The notes: generated from the letters alone by a model not told the origin. Positions 1-8,202 are shown, numbered from the stretch's first letter. The stretch: DNA of 36,134 bases from a virus (IMGVR_UViG_3300042294_002727:1-36134), one strand, 5' to 3'. Translations and numbers: made by a program.

Positions 1-130
1 TCCGTCACGACGACGGCGATCACGCTTCGCGACATGTACGCGGGCGCGGACATTGCCACGATCGCCACGGCGGCGGGCGTGACGGGCGTTCAAATCCTGC
101 TCGCCGTGGGGAACGACTCGGCGCCGGGCA
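1..130. repeat. Terminal overlap, left copy (same sequence as 36005-36134)
   Basis: These 130 bases recur at the right end with an offset of 36,004, with one difference (A at 22, G at 36026). The reading frame of the tail gene continues exactly across the joint (36005 minus 34277 is divisible by 3), so this is best read as the end overlap of a circular assembly rather than a separate repeat. A true short terminal repeat cannot be excluded from the sequence alone. The mismatch changes Ala (GCG) to Thr (ACG). Confidence 0.93.
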
Positions 131-1608
131 ACGACGGCAAGGGCGCGGCATGGTATCGCCCCACGGGCTCGGGCACCGATCGGGCGTGGGTTGCGATCGG
201 CGCGTCAACGACGCTCACGCAAGGCGGCGGCGTCACGAACGAGTTTCAATGGGGCATGCTCGCCGCCGTCGGCACCGATTCGCGCTTCCGCCAAGCCTGC
301 TACACGTATGGGAGCTACGCGGGGCAACAACTCTACTCGGGACAATCCAACCCCGGCGAGCTTCAAGGGCGCAACTTCTCGCCGACGCCGCTCTACGTCA
401 ACGACGGCACGACGATCGCCGCCGTTGACGGGCCCGCCTTCTACGCCGACGAATGGCACGTGAACACCCGGTACGAGTACGGGATCGAGAACGTCTTTCC
501 CGCCGTGTCGCCGAGCCCGGCGCGTGGTTGGCGCTCCGTGGCGACGACGAGCGCCCAACGGATCGAATTGGAGTACGACGCCGCCTTGAACGAGCGTACG
601 CCCGCGCTCGAACCGATGATCGGCGTAGGGCTCTTCGAGATCAACTTTCGTACCTTCTACGTCGAAGGTTACGACGGGGCGGCGTGGCAAACGCTGGCGA
701 CCGTGGATACCGCCACGGGGCAATCCGGCTTGAAGTTCACCCGTTGGGCCGATACCGTCTTTCCGCAACCGCTCCCGACTGTGTACGCGGGCGCGACGCA
801 ATGGTACACGTACCACGTGCTCGCGGATTCTTACTTCGCCATGGCGGGGCAAGAGAACGAGATCGAATGGAACATTCCGAAGAAGATTCGAACGAACTCC
901 GAAGGCGTGTTCTCGAACGTCGCCACGAAGACGACTCGGATCGAACTGTACGACGTGCAACCCGGCGATCCGACCGGGGCGATCGGCTTCGAAGAGGGTT
1001 CGATTTGGAGCAAAGACGTAGTTGTGTTGATCAACGGCGCGACGCGCTATTCTCGGCTTCGAATCCGAATCCCGGCGCAAGAAACGGCGGAAGGCTACTT
1101 CAAGATCGGAACCGCGCTTATCGGGAGCGTGGCGACGTTCGCGCGGCAATACTCGCGCGGGCGGGCGCTCGGCGTGGAACCTAACGCCAACCTCGCGACG
1201 AGCCGAAGCGGAACCCGGCGCTCGCGCAAGCTCGGGAAGGCCCGGCGCACCGTTGAACTCGCGTGGACGGATGGCGTAGACGTGACGCAAGCCACGAAGC
1301 CGAGCCCGAGCCCCGACTACGTGACGGGTTGGGCCGGAAGCGCCGAAGCCATCGGCTCGCCCCACGACACGCCTTACCTTGTGGCGGGCGTCGCCGAGCA
1401 GTTGTCGGGCGCCGTGTGGCCCGTCGTCTATTTGGCGGGCTTCGAGCGCCCGGCGAACAACGCCGCGATCGTGATCAACAACCGAAATACCTTCATGCTC
1501 TCGCGGCTCGTCTCGAACGTGCGCCTTGAATCGCGGCTCGGCTCCGAATGGGGCAACCCCGGCGAGTTGTTCAACGTGGCGACCGTCACGCTTGAAGAAG
1601 AGGTTTAG
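1..1608 (+). CDS. Tail/receptor-binding protein, C-terminal part (gene continues from 34277)
   Basis: This is the 3' half of a 1111-residue protein whose start lies at 34277 across the circular junction. Codons run in frame from base 1 to the TAG at 1606-1608. An apparent ATG at 34 is only an internal Met, not a gene start. The segment is rich in Gly, Thr, Tyr and Trp, has no predicted membrane part, and reads like beta-sandwich or jelly-roll modules such as those found in phage tail tip and carbohydrate-binding proteins. The last 40 residues are probably a tail-attachment or trimer end, but I see no recognisable intramolecular chaperone. The next gene starts 2 bases after the stop. Function is inferred mainly from position (directly after the tape measure) and from the Asp-box propeller in the N-terminal half. 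Confidence 0.85.
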   Translation, partial: SVTTTAITLRDMYAGADIATIATAAGVTGVQILLAVGNDSAPGNDGKGAAWYRPTGSGTDRAWVAIGASTTLTQGGGVTNEFQWGMLAAVGTDSRFRQACYTYGSYAGQQLYSGQSNPGELQGRNFSPTPLYVNDGTTIAAVDGPAFYADEWHVNTRYEYGIENVFPAVSPSPARGWRSVATTSAQRIELEYDAALNERTPALEPMIGVGLFEINFRTFYVEGYDGAAWQTLATVDTATGQSGLKFTRWADTVFPQPLPTVYAGATQWYTYHVLADSYFAMAGQENEIEWNIPKKIRTNSEGVFSNVATKTTRIELYDVQPGDPTGAIGFEEGSIWSKDVVVLINGATRYSRLRIRIPAQETAEGYFKIGTALIGSVATFARQYSRGRALGVEPNANLATSRSGTRRSRKLGKARRTVELAWTDGVDVTQATKPSPSPDYVTGWAGSAEAIGSPHDTPYLVAGVAEQLSGAVWPVVYLAGFERPANNAAIVINNRNTFMLSRLVSNVRLESRLGSEWGNPGELFNVATVTLEEEV

Positions 1609-1610
1609 CC

Positions 1611-3404
1611 GTGCCCGTCACCCGATGGAACCGGGCGCAACTCGTCGGGAAGCGCGTTCACTGGTTGCTTGATCTCACCTTCGCCGGGCGCGTGATCCGC
1701 TGCTCACACGAAGACGTAACGGTAACCAGTTCGAAACTCGGCGATCTTCAATACGCCGGGTGTCTCGAATCGTTCAACGTCGGGCTTTCGCTCGATCTCT
1801 TCGCCGACTCGGCTTCGCTGCTTTCGGTCAAGGTGGCGGGCGTGCTTCCGGTGAATGTGCCGAAGCTCGTAGCCGAAGGGCACGATCTCGGCGCGGCTAC
1901 GGGCGTGCTCTCGCAATGGATCGAAGGTACGCCCTACGAAGACCGGCGGATCGTGCTTCACGGGCGCGTGCGCGATCCCGAGTACGCCGCCGAAGACGAG
2001 CCCGTGAACTTCGCGCTCGAAGACAACCTTTACGACGATCAAGGCTTGATCCCCGACGTTTCCGCCGCCGTCACCTTCGACACATGGGGCGACGACGACG
2101 GCTCGGGCTACTTCTACTATACGACGCTCGGCGCGAGCGAGAAGGGGCTTAGCTACCCCGTCGTCTTCGGCAACCCCGGGAAGGTGGCGCTCGCGCTCTC
2201 GGCTTCGGGTTGGATCACGGGCAGTCAAGGCGTGTGGGTTTGGCACGGTAACTACGTCTCGGGTATCGGCTATTCGGGGCTTTGGTTGTTGATTGCCGGG
2301 CACCGGGTAACCGCCGAATTCGTTTACATGAACACGCCCGACTTTACGAGCGGCGAGCGCTTCCTTGTGAAGCATCGAAGCGACGGATTGGGGCGCGAGA
2401 TCGCCTATATCGATTGGCGGGTGACGGATCCGCCCGCGCCCGACGCCTTCGGGCCCGTCGCCGACTCCGTAGGCAACTACTACGCGCTCGGCGCCCCGGC
2501 GCTTGACGCCAGCTTTCAACCCGACAACGGCGACGAGAACCCCGTCTTCGTGGGTTGGTTCGATCCGGTCAACCAAGACGGCGGCGGTATGAAGGGCGCC
2601 GACGGCAACACGGTACGCGGCGCGGGTGACGTGCTCGAAGCGGTCTTGAACTTCTCTTCAATGAAGATCGATCGCCCGAGGATCGCCGCCGTGAAGTCGC
2701 TCTTGAACCGCTTCAAGATCGACGCCGTGATCGAAGCTGGCGTAAAGCCGTGGGATTGGATCCGCGCCAACCTGCTACCGATCCTGCCCGTCTCCGTGCT
2801 CAAAGGGCCCGACGGGGTTTACTTCGTCGTGTGGCGGTACGACGCGACGAGCGCCGACGCCGTGGGGCACATTGACGCCGACGGCGACGCTTCGATCGAA
2901 GTCTCCGAAACGATCAAGTATGACACGTCGAAGATCCTAAACTCGTTCGCGTTGAAGTACGCGCTTTCACTCCGCACGGGCAACTACTACGGCGCGGCAA
3001 CGCTCGGCGCCAAGTACGACGCCAACACGCCGGGCGCGGGCGTCTCGTACCATTGCGAAGCGTCGCAACGCCGCTACCGCGATCCCGACGGCGGGCCGAA
3101 CTCGGGTATCTACATCGAAGAGAGCGAGTCGCCCGTTATCTACGACGACGACACGGCAAACGCAGTTCTCGCGTGGCGAGCGCTCGCATTCGCGTTCGCC
3201 AAGCGCACGATCGAACTGCTCGTTCCCGAAGCCGATTGGGCGTGGCTCGAACGCGGGAACGTCGTACTCGTCTCCGTGTCGTGGCTCTACTTGTCGCGTC
3301 AACTCGCGCTCGTCGAAGAGATCGAGTCGGGCGACGACGGCTTGATCGGTCTTCGGCTGCTCTTGATCGAAGATCCGCCCCGCGATAGTCGTACTACCTC
3401 GTAG
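1611..3404 (+). CDS. Putative tail tip / baseplate hub protein
   Basis: A 597-residue protein with a GTG start two bases after the upstream tail gene. It lies in the tail-tip block downstream of the tape measure. The last ~60 residues (W-L-E-R-G-N-V-V-L-V, then R-Q-L-A-L-V-E-E-I-E, then G-L-I-G-L-R-L) resemble the beta-barrel end of gp27-like tail hub proteins, where a residue run on defining and leaving a path is followed by a strand pair. Residues ~345-430 contain a hub-like helix-strand stretch (K-P-W-D-W-I-R-A-N-L-L-P) that also fits a Tal/gp27 core. No peptidase motif is visible. It would form the ring between tail tube and receptor-binding parts. The family assignment is an inference from layout and weak pattern similarity; a generic minor tail protein is the fallback. 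Confidence 0.7.
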   Translation: MPVTRWNRAQLVGKRVHWLLDLTFAGRVIRCSHEDVTVTSSKLGDLQYAGCLESFNVGLSLDLFADSASLLSVKVAGVLPVNVPKLVAEGHDLGAATGVLSQWIEGTPYEDRRIVLHGRVRDPEYAAEDEPVNFALEDNLYDDQGLIPDVSAAVTFDTWGDDDGSGYFYYTTLGASEKGLSYPVVFGNPGKVALALSASGWITGSQGVWVWHGNYVSGIGYSGLWLLIAGHRVTAEFVYMNTPDFTSGERFLVKHRSDGLGREIAYIDWRVTDPPAPDAFGPVADSVGNYYALGAPALDASFQPDNGDENPVFVGWFDPVNQDGGGMKGADGNTVRGAGDVLEAVLNFSSMKIDRPRIAAVKSLLNRFKIDAVIEAGVKPWDWIRANLLPILPVSVLKGPDGVYFVVWRYDATSADAVGHIDADGDASIEVSETIKYDTSKILNSFALKYALSLRTGNYYGAATLGAKYDANTPGAGVSYHCEASQRRYRDPDGGPNSGIYIEESESPVIYDDDTANAVLAWRALAFAFAKRTIELLVPEADWAWLERGNVVLVSVSWLYLSRQLALVEEIESGDDGLIGLRLLLIEDPPRDSRTTS

Positions 3405-3412
3405 GAGTCGCC

Positions 3413-4078
3413 GTGTCTACAACTCGGATTCTCGGGCATCGGGGCGGGATCGCGGCGGTAACCGAAGACTCGTTGCACGTCTTGCCGCTCGGCGCGGATC
3501 TCGGCTCGAACGGCGCCTATCGACTACAGGCGGGCACGGGGCTTCTTGCGGGGGTAGCGGCGGGCTCGGCGACGGCGGGGCACGTCTTCGCCTTCCGTTG
3601 GGCACAAGCGGGCAAGTTCGCCGTAATCGAGCGCGCCGTAGCGAAATGGCGCACGATCGCGGGCTTCACGGCGGCGCAAGAAGTCGGGCTCGATCTCGTC
3701 GTTGCGCGCGGGTACGCTGCGCTTCACACGGGCGGAACGGCTATCCCGCTCGCGGGTGACGCCTTCAAGAAGCGCACGACGCACGGCACTTCGAACGCGA
3801 ACGACGTTCGAATCGGCACTACCGCCGCGCTCTCGGCGCCGAACGGGCTCGTACTCTCGCAACTCGGCGCCGACGGCTTCGCCGAGCTTGCGGCGGGTAT
3901 CACGACGCCGAAGGGCTTCTTCAATGTCGAATTCGCGCCCGAGTTCCCTACCTACCCGCTCGTCTTGGCGGCGGGCGAAGGCTTGATCGTTCGCAACCTC
4001 GTAGCCATGGGCGCGGGCGGAACGGCGCGCGTCTACGTTGAAGTCGATTGGCGCGAAGTAGACGCCTACCCGCAATGA
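3413..4078 (+). CDS. Virion-associated protein of unknown function, tail-tip operon
   Basis: 221 residues, GTG start 8 bases after the hub gene with GTAGGAG in front (spacing about 5), so this start is well supported. I do not recognise the family. The protein is rich in Ala and Gly with alternating short hydrophobic strands, no signal peptide, no membrane segment and no cysteine. Residues ~130-165 (S-N-A-N-D-V-R-I-G-T-T, then P-N-G-L-V-L-S) look like beta-strand material, and the C-terminal part (F-N-V-E-F, Y-P-L-V-L-A-A-G-E-G) suggests a small all-beta domain. Its place between the tail hub and the lysis genes suggests a tail accessory or fibre-associated protein. It ends in an ATGA overlap with the next gene. 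Confidence 0.75.
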   Translation: MSTTRILGHRGGIAAVTEDSLHVLPLGADLGSNGAYRLQAGTGLLAGVAAGSATAGHVFAFRWAQAGKFAVIERAVAKWRTIAGFTAAQEVGLDLVVARGYAALHTGGTAIPLAGDAFKKRTTHGTSNANDVRIGTTAALSAPNGLVLSQLGADGFAELAAGITTPKGFFNVEFAPEFPTYPLVLAAGEGLIVRNLVAMGAGGTARVYVEVDWREVDAYPQ

Positions 4079-4326
4079 TCGCCCTGCTCGCGTTTCTCGC
4101 GTGTGCGCCCGCCACGGAAGACCCGTGCGCCGAGCTTCAAGCCGAACTCGAAGCGTGCGGCTTCGAGCGCAGCGACTACGAGTGTGAGCCCGGCGACGGC
4201 TCCGATCCTGCCCTGCTCGCGTGCGTGGCGGCGTGGATCGCCGCCGATCCCGCATGCGACAAGCCGGGCACGCTTCGCGCCTATACCGACGTGACGGGCC
4301 CGGCGTTCGACGCCTGCTCGGAGTAG
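4075..4326 (+). CDS. Small Cys-rich lipoprotein-like protein
   Basis: 83 residues starting at the ATG that overlaps the upstream stop (ATGA), preferred over an in-frame TTG at 4048. The N-terminus M-I-A-L-L-A-F-L-A-C is a very short hydrophobic stretch ending in Cys10, like a lipoprotein signal, but it has no basic residue and the lipobox (F-L-A-C) is imperfect. Eight cysteines in all (10, 18, 28, 37, 50, 61, 81 are clear) suggest disulfides outside the cytoplasm. Such small Cys-rich lipoproteins are common in Gram-negative bacteria, notably Myxococcota. In a lysis-proximal position it could act as an outer-spanin-like or superinfection-exclusion lipoprotein; both are guesses. Its stop abuts the stop of the convergent gene with no base between. 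Confidence 0.7.
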   Translation: MIALLAFLACAPATEDPCAELQAELEACGFERSDYECEPGDGSDPALLACVAAWIAADPACDKPGTLRAYTDVTGPAFDACSE

Positions 4327-4524
4327 CTACCGCGCGAGCGCCGCGCGCCCCGCCGCCGTGATCACGTAGCCGTCGCCCTTCTTCTCGATCAAGAAGCGCG
4401 ACGCGAGCCCTTCGATTGTCTTGTGGTGCGGGGCGCCGGGGTTGGCGCCGCTCGCGTGGCGAACGGGCGTCTTGGCGTCGCGAATGAACTTCAAGCCGGC
4501 GCGCAAAGAGTCGTTGATCGTCAT
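4327..4524 (-). CDS. Small winged-helix-like protein (moron-like)
   Basis: 65 residues, ATG at 4524 with TAGGAG about 8 bases upstream. It is one of only a few minus-strand genes inside the plus-strand late block. The sequence has short helices then G-L-A-S-R-F-L-I-E-K-K-G-D-G-Y-V-I-T-A-A-G, a pattern typical of the wing and last strand of small winged-helix DNA-binding domains (compare MarR/PadR-type '..G-x-Y-x-L-T-x-x-G'). It may therefore regulate the divergent lysis promoter, about 100 bases away. A possible -10 (TAGGGT, within GAAGTAGGGTAGT) lies upstream on the minus strand, similar to the TAAGGT boxes of other genes here but with no good -35. Function is inferred. Confidence 0.7.
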   Translation of the reverse strand: MTINDSLRAGLKFIRDAKTPVRHASGANPGAPHHKTIEGLASRFLIEKKGDGYVITAAGRAALAR

Positions 4525-4563
4525 GGTATAGGCTCCTACTGCGCTACTACCCTACTTCGAGCG

Positions 4564-4592
4564 TAGACGCAAACGCGCGGGCGTAGTATTCT
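4564..4592 (+). promoter_or_regulatory. Candidate promoter for the lysis genes
   Basis: TAGACG (4564-4569), a 17-base spacer, then TATTCT (4587-4592), about 30 bases before the holin-like gene. The region 4525-4621 is a divergent intergenic stretch. Box quality is moderate. Confidence 0.4.
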
Positions 4593-4621
4593 CGCTCGCG
4601 TCACACGAGAGCAATCCCGCT

Positions 4622-4969
4622 ATGCCCGTACACGTTGTAGACGCCGCTTCGGAATCCGCACCCGTTGACGTTCAAGATCGCGCGAGCCCCGCGCCGAGTG
4701 AGAACGTGTTCTTCGCCTACATGGATCGTTCGAGCCGCGAACGTGCCGAGCAAACCGCGAGTTTCGAGCGGGCCTTGACGGCGACGCGCGAAGACTTCAA
4801 GGCGGCGATCGGCATGCTTCGCGGCGACTTCCGCACGTTCGGCGTGATCATGCTCGCCGGTATTCTCGCCTTGGCGGGTGTGAACGTCGCGATCAACGCG
4901 GGCGCGTTCTCGTTCGACGCCACGCCGACGGCAACGCCGCTACCCGCACCGGAGCACGCCGCACCATGA
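4622..4969 (+). CDS. Putative holin (single membrane segment)
   Basis: 115 residues. Residues 1-72 are soluble and charged, including an amphipathic helix (S-S-R-E-R-A-E-Q-T-A-S-F-E-R-A-L) followed by D-F-K-A-A-I-G-M-L-R-G-D-F-R. A single strong transmembrane segment covers about residues 73-95 (F-G-V-I-M-L-A-G-I-L-A-L-A-G-V-N-V-A-I). The tail is Pro/Ala/Thr-rich. The stop overlaps the start of the M15 peptidase gene by ATGA. A one-TM protein directly before a peptidoglycan hydrolase is the usual holin place, and the layout (long coiled-coil-like cytoplasmic part, TM near the C-terminus) resembles phage proteins of the DUF1640/haemolysin XhlA type. Holin function rests on context, not on a conserved motif. 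Confidence 0.7.
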   Translation: MPVHVVDAASESAPVDVQDRASPAPSENVFFAYMDRSSRERAEQTASFERALTATREDFKAAIGMLRGDFRTFGVIMLAGILALAGVNVAINAGAFSFDATPTATPLPAPEHAAP

Positions 4970-5475
4970 ACCCGAGCGACAAGGTTTCGCCGAACTTCAC
5001 GCTTGCCGAACTCACGGTCACTACACGCCCTGACGCGGGCGACGCCGACGGCGACGGCAACACGCACGAAACGATCCCCAACGTGCCCGACGCCGCCGCC
5101 GAGAAGGCGCTTCGGCTGCTCGCCGTCAACGTCTTGGAACCCGTACGCGCGGCGCTCGGCGCACCCTTGAAGGTGACGAGCGGGTACCGCTCGCGAGCAG
5201 TCAACGCGGCGATCAAGGGCGCGAAGAACTCGCAACACATGAAGGGCGAAGCCGCCGACGTGTGCCCGCTCGGCATGTCGATCGAAGTCGCCTTTCGCAA
5301 GGTGGCGGCGCTCGTCAAGTCGGGCGCCTTGCCCGTCGATCAAGCGATCGTCTACGGTAAGGGCGGCTTCATGCACCTTTCGCACTCGGCGACGAGCGGA
5401 AAGCGTGAGGTATTGCGTTCGCTTGCGGCGTCGGGCTCGGGCGGGCCCTACGAGCCCTACGCGGGCCCGGTGTAG
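4966..5475 (+). CDS. Endolysin: M15-family peptidoglycan peptidase
   Basis: 169 residues. The zinc-peptidase M15 (VanY/DD-carboxypeptidase-like, Peptidase_M15_3) pattern is clear: S72-G-Y-R-S, then H91-M-K-G-E-A-A-D98 and M136-H137-L-S-H. H91, D98 and H137 would bind zinc, and the region around D125-Q-A-I-V-Y supplies the usual core strand before the last histidine. It should cut cross-linking peptides or stem peptides of peptidoglycan. There is no signal peptide, so release through a holin is expected and the overlapping upstream gene encodes a candidate. Residues 22-35 are Asp/Gly-rich (D-A-G-D-A-D-G-D-G-N), which looks like a calcium-binding loop inserted near the N-terminus; that is unusual for so short an enzyme. 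The start is fixed by the ATGA overlap. Confidence 0.92.
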   Translation: MNPSDKVSPNFTLAELTVTTRPDAGDADGDGNTHETIPNVPDAAAEKALRLLAVNVLEPVRAALGAPLKVTSGYRSRAVNAAIKGAKNSQHMKGEAADVCPLGMSIEVAFRKVAALVKSGALPVDQAIVYGKGGFMHLSHSATSGKREVLRSLAASGSGGPYEPYAGPV

Positions 5476-5492
5476 CGCTCGCGCCCCGCTGC

Positions 5493-5521
5493 TTGACAGG
5501 ATCAATAACGCGGGCAATAAT
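5493..5521 (+). promoter_or_regulatory. Sigma70-like promoter, probably leaderless
   Basis: TTGACA (5493-5498), 17-base spacer, AATAAT (5516-5521). The expected transcription start at 5527-5528 coincides with the ATG of the next gene, which has no Shine-Dalgarno sequence. This is the best consensus promoter in the window. Confidence 0.75.
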
Positions 5522-5526
5522 AGGGC

Positions 5527-5949
5527 ATGCCTAAACCCTACCGCGTTTCCCGTAACGATCTCGGGCCCGAGATTTATCGTTGGTTCGAGTGCCCCGCGTG
5601 TGCTGCTCGCGTGCCCGTATGGGGCGCCATGGGGGCTCCGTCGCACCGTTGCCGGGAAGACGGGCCCGAGCACGCTTGCACGCTCGTAGACGGCTCGGGC
5701 GACGGCTACCGGGCGTGCGCGTGCGGCGCGACGTTCCCCGGCGCCACGGGCAAGCGCGGGCGCCCGCGCGAGCATTGTTCGGAGTCGTGCCGAGAGCTTG
5801 CCGCCGCCCGCGCCACGCTCTCGAAGCACCTTGACGCCTTCGAAGCCCGCGCTACCCCGAAGGCGTGGCTCGAACTGCGCTCGGAGCTTCAAGGGCGGCT
5901 CGCGCGTCGCCCGTGGAACCGTGGCGTAGGGCGCAAGCGCCCCGCGTGA
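5527..5949 (+). CDS. Zinc-finger protein of unknown function
   Basis: 140 residues. Metal-ligand residues come in groups: C22-x2-C25, H40-x-C42, H49-x-C51, C64-x-C66, and H83-C84-x3-C88 within R-G-R-P-R-E-H-C-S-E-S-C-R. The last group resembles the short 'GRP-x-x-(Y/H)-C-x3-C' finger seen in many small phage and actinobacterial DNA-associated proteins. A helical, basic C-terminus (K-A-W-L-E-L-R-S-E-L-Q, R-R-P-W-N-R) follows. It has its own strong promoter and is separate from the lysis genes, so it may be expressed early; a host-takeover or regulatory role is possible but unproven. Its 3' end overlaps the convergent minus-strand gene by 98 bases. Confidence 0.75.
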   Translation: MPKPYRVSRNDLGPEIYRWFECPACAARVPVWGAMGAPSHRCREDGPEHACTLVDGSGDGYRACACGATFPGATGKRGRPREHCSESCRELAAARATLSKHLDAFEARATPKAWLELRSELQGRLARRPWNRGVGRKRPA

Positions 5950-6124
5950 AGGTGGCGACCGGGGCGGCGCTTCCGCCGTGCAATAGCCAAACCTGCCCGA
6001 CGCCGTAGAACTCGGCGCGAGCGCGGGCCATACTCTCGGCGTCTTCGAGCGCGACGACACGCCCCGACGTGCCTTCGTCGATCGTGCGCCCGCTCGCGAA
6101 GTACCGGGCTACTCGGGTTCCCAC
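5852..6124 (-). CDS. Hypothetical protein, last gene of the replication operon
   Basis: 90 residues, GTG start at 6124 overlapping the 3' end of the polymerase gene by 16 bases. I do not recognise it. The first 60 residues look like a real small domain (V-A-R-Y-F-A-S-G, V-V-A-L-E-D-A-E-S-M-A-R-A-R-A-E-F-Y-G-V-G-Q-V-W-L-L), a strand-helix-strand pattern seen in small phage proteins. The last 30 residues, which overlap the convergent zinc-finger gene, are less convincing. There is no strong ribosome site; translation would depend on coupling to the polymerase. Being wholly overlapped at the 3' end lowers confidence. Confidence 0.5.
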   Translation of the reverse strand: MGTRVARYFASGRTIDEGTSGRVVALEDAESMARARAEFYGVGQVWLLHGGSAAPVATFTRGACALRHGSTGDARAALEAPSAVRATPSG

Positions 6125-8202
6125 GGTACGAGCTTCCCGGCACCGTTGAACTTCGGCTTCGCGTCCTTGTACCAGCGACGCATTAGCACGGGTTCGACGA
6201 CGGTTTGAACGTCAGGCGTGTAGATTTGCATACCGTGAACCATGACTTCGCCGAGCCGAACGGCGGCTTCGGGCGCCACCTTCTCGGGCGACTCGCACAT
6301 TAGTTCGTCGTGAATCATGGCGTTTACCCGCGAGCCGAAGAGCGGGCTTCGCTGCTTGCCCGAGAACGCCGGGCCCGAGACGGCGGGCGGGTTCCACGCT
6401 TCGGATTCGCCCGTGTAGCACTCCCGAGACGCGAAGTAGAGCGCCGCCTTCACGCCGTCGGCGGTAAGCCCTTGGAAGAGCGTATTCGCGCCCGAGCAGT
6501 ACGAGAGCCCGCCGCGAAGGCGCCCGCTACGGTGTTGCCGAAGCTCGAATATCTCGCCGCGTTCGGAAATATACCGGAAGTACGCCTTCACTTCGGGGTA
6601 GGTTTCGAGCCACAACAAGCGGAGTTCGCGCGCACGTTGAATCGCGCCTTCGTTCGTCTCCGCGAGCTTGATCCGGTAGTCTTTCCAAGCGGTCTTGACG
6701 AAGGTTTCGGGCCCCATACCGCCGGGGAAGCCGAAGTTTACGGGCTTCGCCAGTTGGCGCCCGCCCTTCTTCTTGTCGCACACGTCGGGCGAACCCGCCT
6801 TGTACCGGCGAACGCACTCTTCGTACGAGATCCCGAGAATCGTGCTTGCCGTGAGAAGGTGAAGTTCCTTCCCGTCGTTCAAGGCGTCGCGCATGCTCGA
6901 AACGCCGAACAACGTGTACGTTACTTGCGCCAACGAGCGGAGTTCGGCGATCGAATAGTCGGCGTTGGCGAATACGTAGCCGGGGCGGGCTTCCCAACAC
7001 TCCCGAACGCCGCCCGTACGCGGTTGGTTCGTCAGGTTGGGCGCCCAACACGAAATCCGCCCCGACGCTACGAGCGCTTGCCACGACGGGCAAACGGGCG
7101 CGTTGACGGCGCGAACGAGTGCGGGAAGGAACGTGTTCCGAACCGCCGAGAGCGAGTCGCCTGCTTCGGCGATCTCGATCAACAACTCGTCGCCCGAGTT
7201 CAAGAGCGTTTCCTTGTCCGTAGCGGGCTCGGGCGTGCGGATCTCGCGCCCCGCCGCTTCGCTCGCCTTCTTGTCTACCCTGCCCTTCGTCATGGGCGGC
7301 GCCCCGGCGTACGCCTTGACGACGAGCGCTTGAAGCGCCTTCTTGTCGTTGGTTGGCGGCTTCTCTATGCCCTTTACGATCTTCGGCGCCTTGAACAACC
7401 CGAGATCATGCTTCAAGGCGTCAAGTTTCTTCGCCCGTTCGGCGATCTGCTCGGCGAGAACCGCCACGCGCGGGGCGTTGGCGCGCATGCCCCAACACCC
7501 GGCAAGGTGAAGGGCCCACGCCGCCGCTACCTGCTCAGGCTCGTTGGTAAGTCGGTATCCGTCTTCCGAGAGTATGCCCGCGCGTTCGGCGGCGGCGATT
7601 TGCCCCGTGAACACGTCGATCGCGTCTTCCGTGTCTCCGAGCGGGTAGGTAACGGCTTCGACGGGCCACGCTTCGAGCGGTACGCCGTCAAGCTCGCCGT
7701 AGCGAAGGCGCCAAGCGTCGGCGCCCGACTTGACGGCGGTACGATCGCGCCCGGTGTAGGTCTTCGTCAGTGTGGCGAGATCGAACTTTGCGGCTTGGCG
7801 ATCGTCGTCGGCGAGCACGCCGAGCGCAATCGCGATCAACCGCTCGCGGATCTTCGTACACGAAACGCGCCCGGCGTCGTAGGCGGCGAAGATCAAGGGT
7901 AGCAGTTCGGGATCTTCCGCCGCCATACACCCGAAGTCGAACGCGATCGTTTGGTTGACGAAGTGAACGGCGGGATCTTCGAGTGCCGAGCGAAGCCACG
8001 CCAAGCCTTCCGCGAGATCGAGAAGCCCGGCTTCGCGGGCGTACTCCGGGCGACGGTGTACGCTTCGTAGCGAAAGCTGCTCGTAGCCTTGCCAGTGTTC
8101 CGCCGGGGCTACGAGGTAGCGCCACGAAAGGCACACGGGGCGCGGCGCCAACAAGCCGTCGTCGATCAAGTGCGTTTCGAGATCGAACGCAACGAGCTTC
8201 AC
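6109..8202 (-). CDS. Family A DNA polymerase with 3'-5' exonuclease
   Basis: 697 residues from a GTG at 8202, chosen because it gives M-K-L-V-A-F-D-L-E-T at the N-terminus and overlaps the stop of the small membrane gene (GTGA); a start 31 codons upstream would only read through another frame. Exonuclease motifs: F6-D7-L-E9-T, N83-x4-F88-D89, Y186-x3-D190. Polymerase motifs: A at D415-Y-S-I-A-E-L-R, B at R482-Q-L-A-K486-P-V-N-F490-G-F, C at H631-D632-E633. The T-x-x-R-I-S-like primer-binding stretch (S380-G-R-I-S) is also present. There is no 5'-3' exonuclease domain, which is normal for phage enzymes of this length. It should be the replicative polymerase and acts with the primase-helicase, ssDNA-binding protein and RuvC-like resolvase of this genome. 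Confidence 0.97.
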   Translation of the reverse strand: MKLVAFDLETHLIDDGLLAPRPVCLSWRYLVAPAEHWQGYEQLSLRSVHRRPEYAREAGLLDLAEGLAWLRSALEDPAVHFVNQTIAFDFGCMAAEDPELLPLIFAAYDAGRVSCTKIRERLIAIALGVLADDDRQAAKFDLATLTKTYTGRDRTAVKSGADAWRLRYGELDGVPLEAWPVEAVTYPLGDTEDAIDVFTGQIAAAERAGILSEDGYRLTNEPEQVAAAWALHLAGCWGMRANAPRVAVLAEQIAERAKKLDALKHDLGLFKAPKIVKGIEKPPTNDKKALQALVVKAYAGAPPMTKGRVDKKASEAAGREIRTPEPATDKETLLNSGDELLIEIAEAGDSLSAVRNTFLPALVRAVNAPVCPSWQALVASGRISCWAPNLTNQPRTGGVRECWEARPGYVFANADYSIAELRSLAQVTYTLFGVSSMRDALNDGKELHLLTASTILGISYEECVRRYKAGSPDVCDKKKGGRQLAKPVNFGFPGGMGPETFVKTAWKDYRIKLAETNEGAIQRARELRLLWLETYPEVKAYFRYISERGEIFELRQHRSGRLRGGLSYCSGANTLFQGLTADGVKAALYFASRECYTGESEAWNPPAVSGPAFSGKQRSPLFGSRVNAMIHDELMCESPEKVAPEAAVRLGEVMVHGMQIYTPDVQTVVEPVLMRRWYKDAKPKFNGAGKLVPWEPE

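Noticed and set aside
4717-6060. Minus-strand open frame of 447 codons over the lysis genes
   Set aside because: It covers the holin-like, M15 peptidase and zinc-finger genes, all of which have motifs on the plus strand.
6310-7902. Plus-strand open frame of 530 codons within the polymerase gene
   Set aside because: It is antisense to clear family A polymerase motifs and has Arg/Val-rich low-information sequence without motif.
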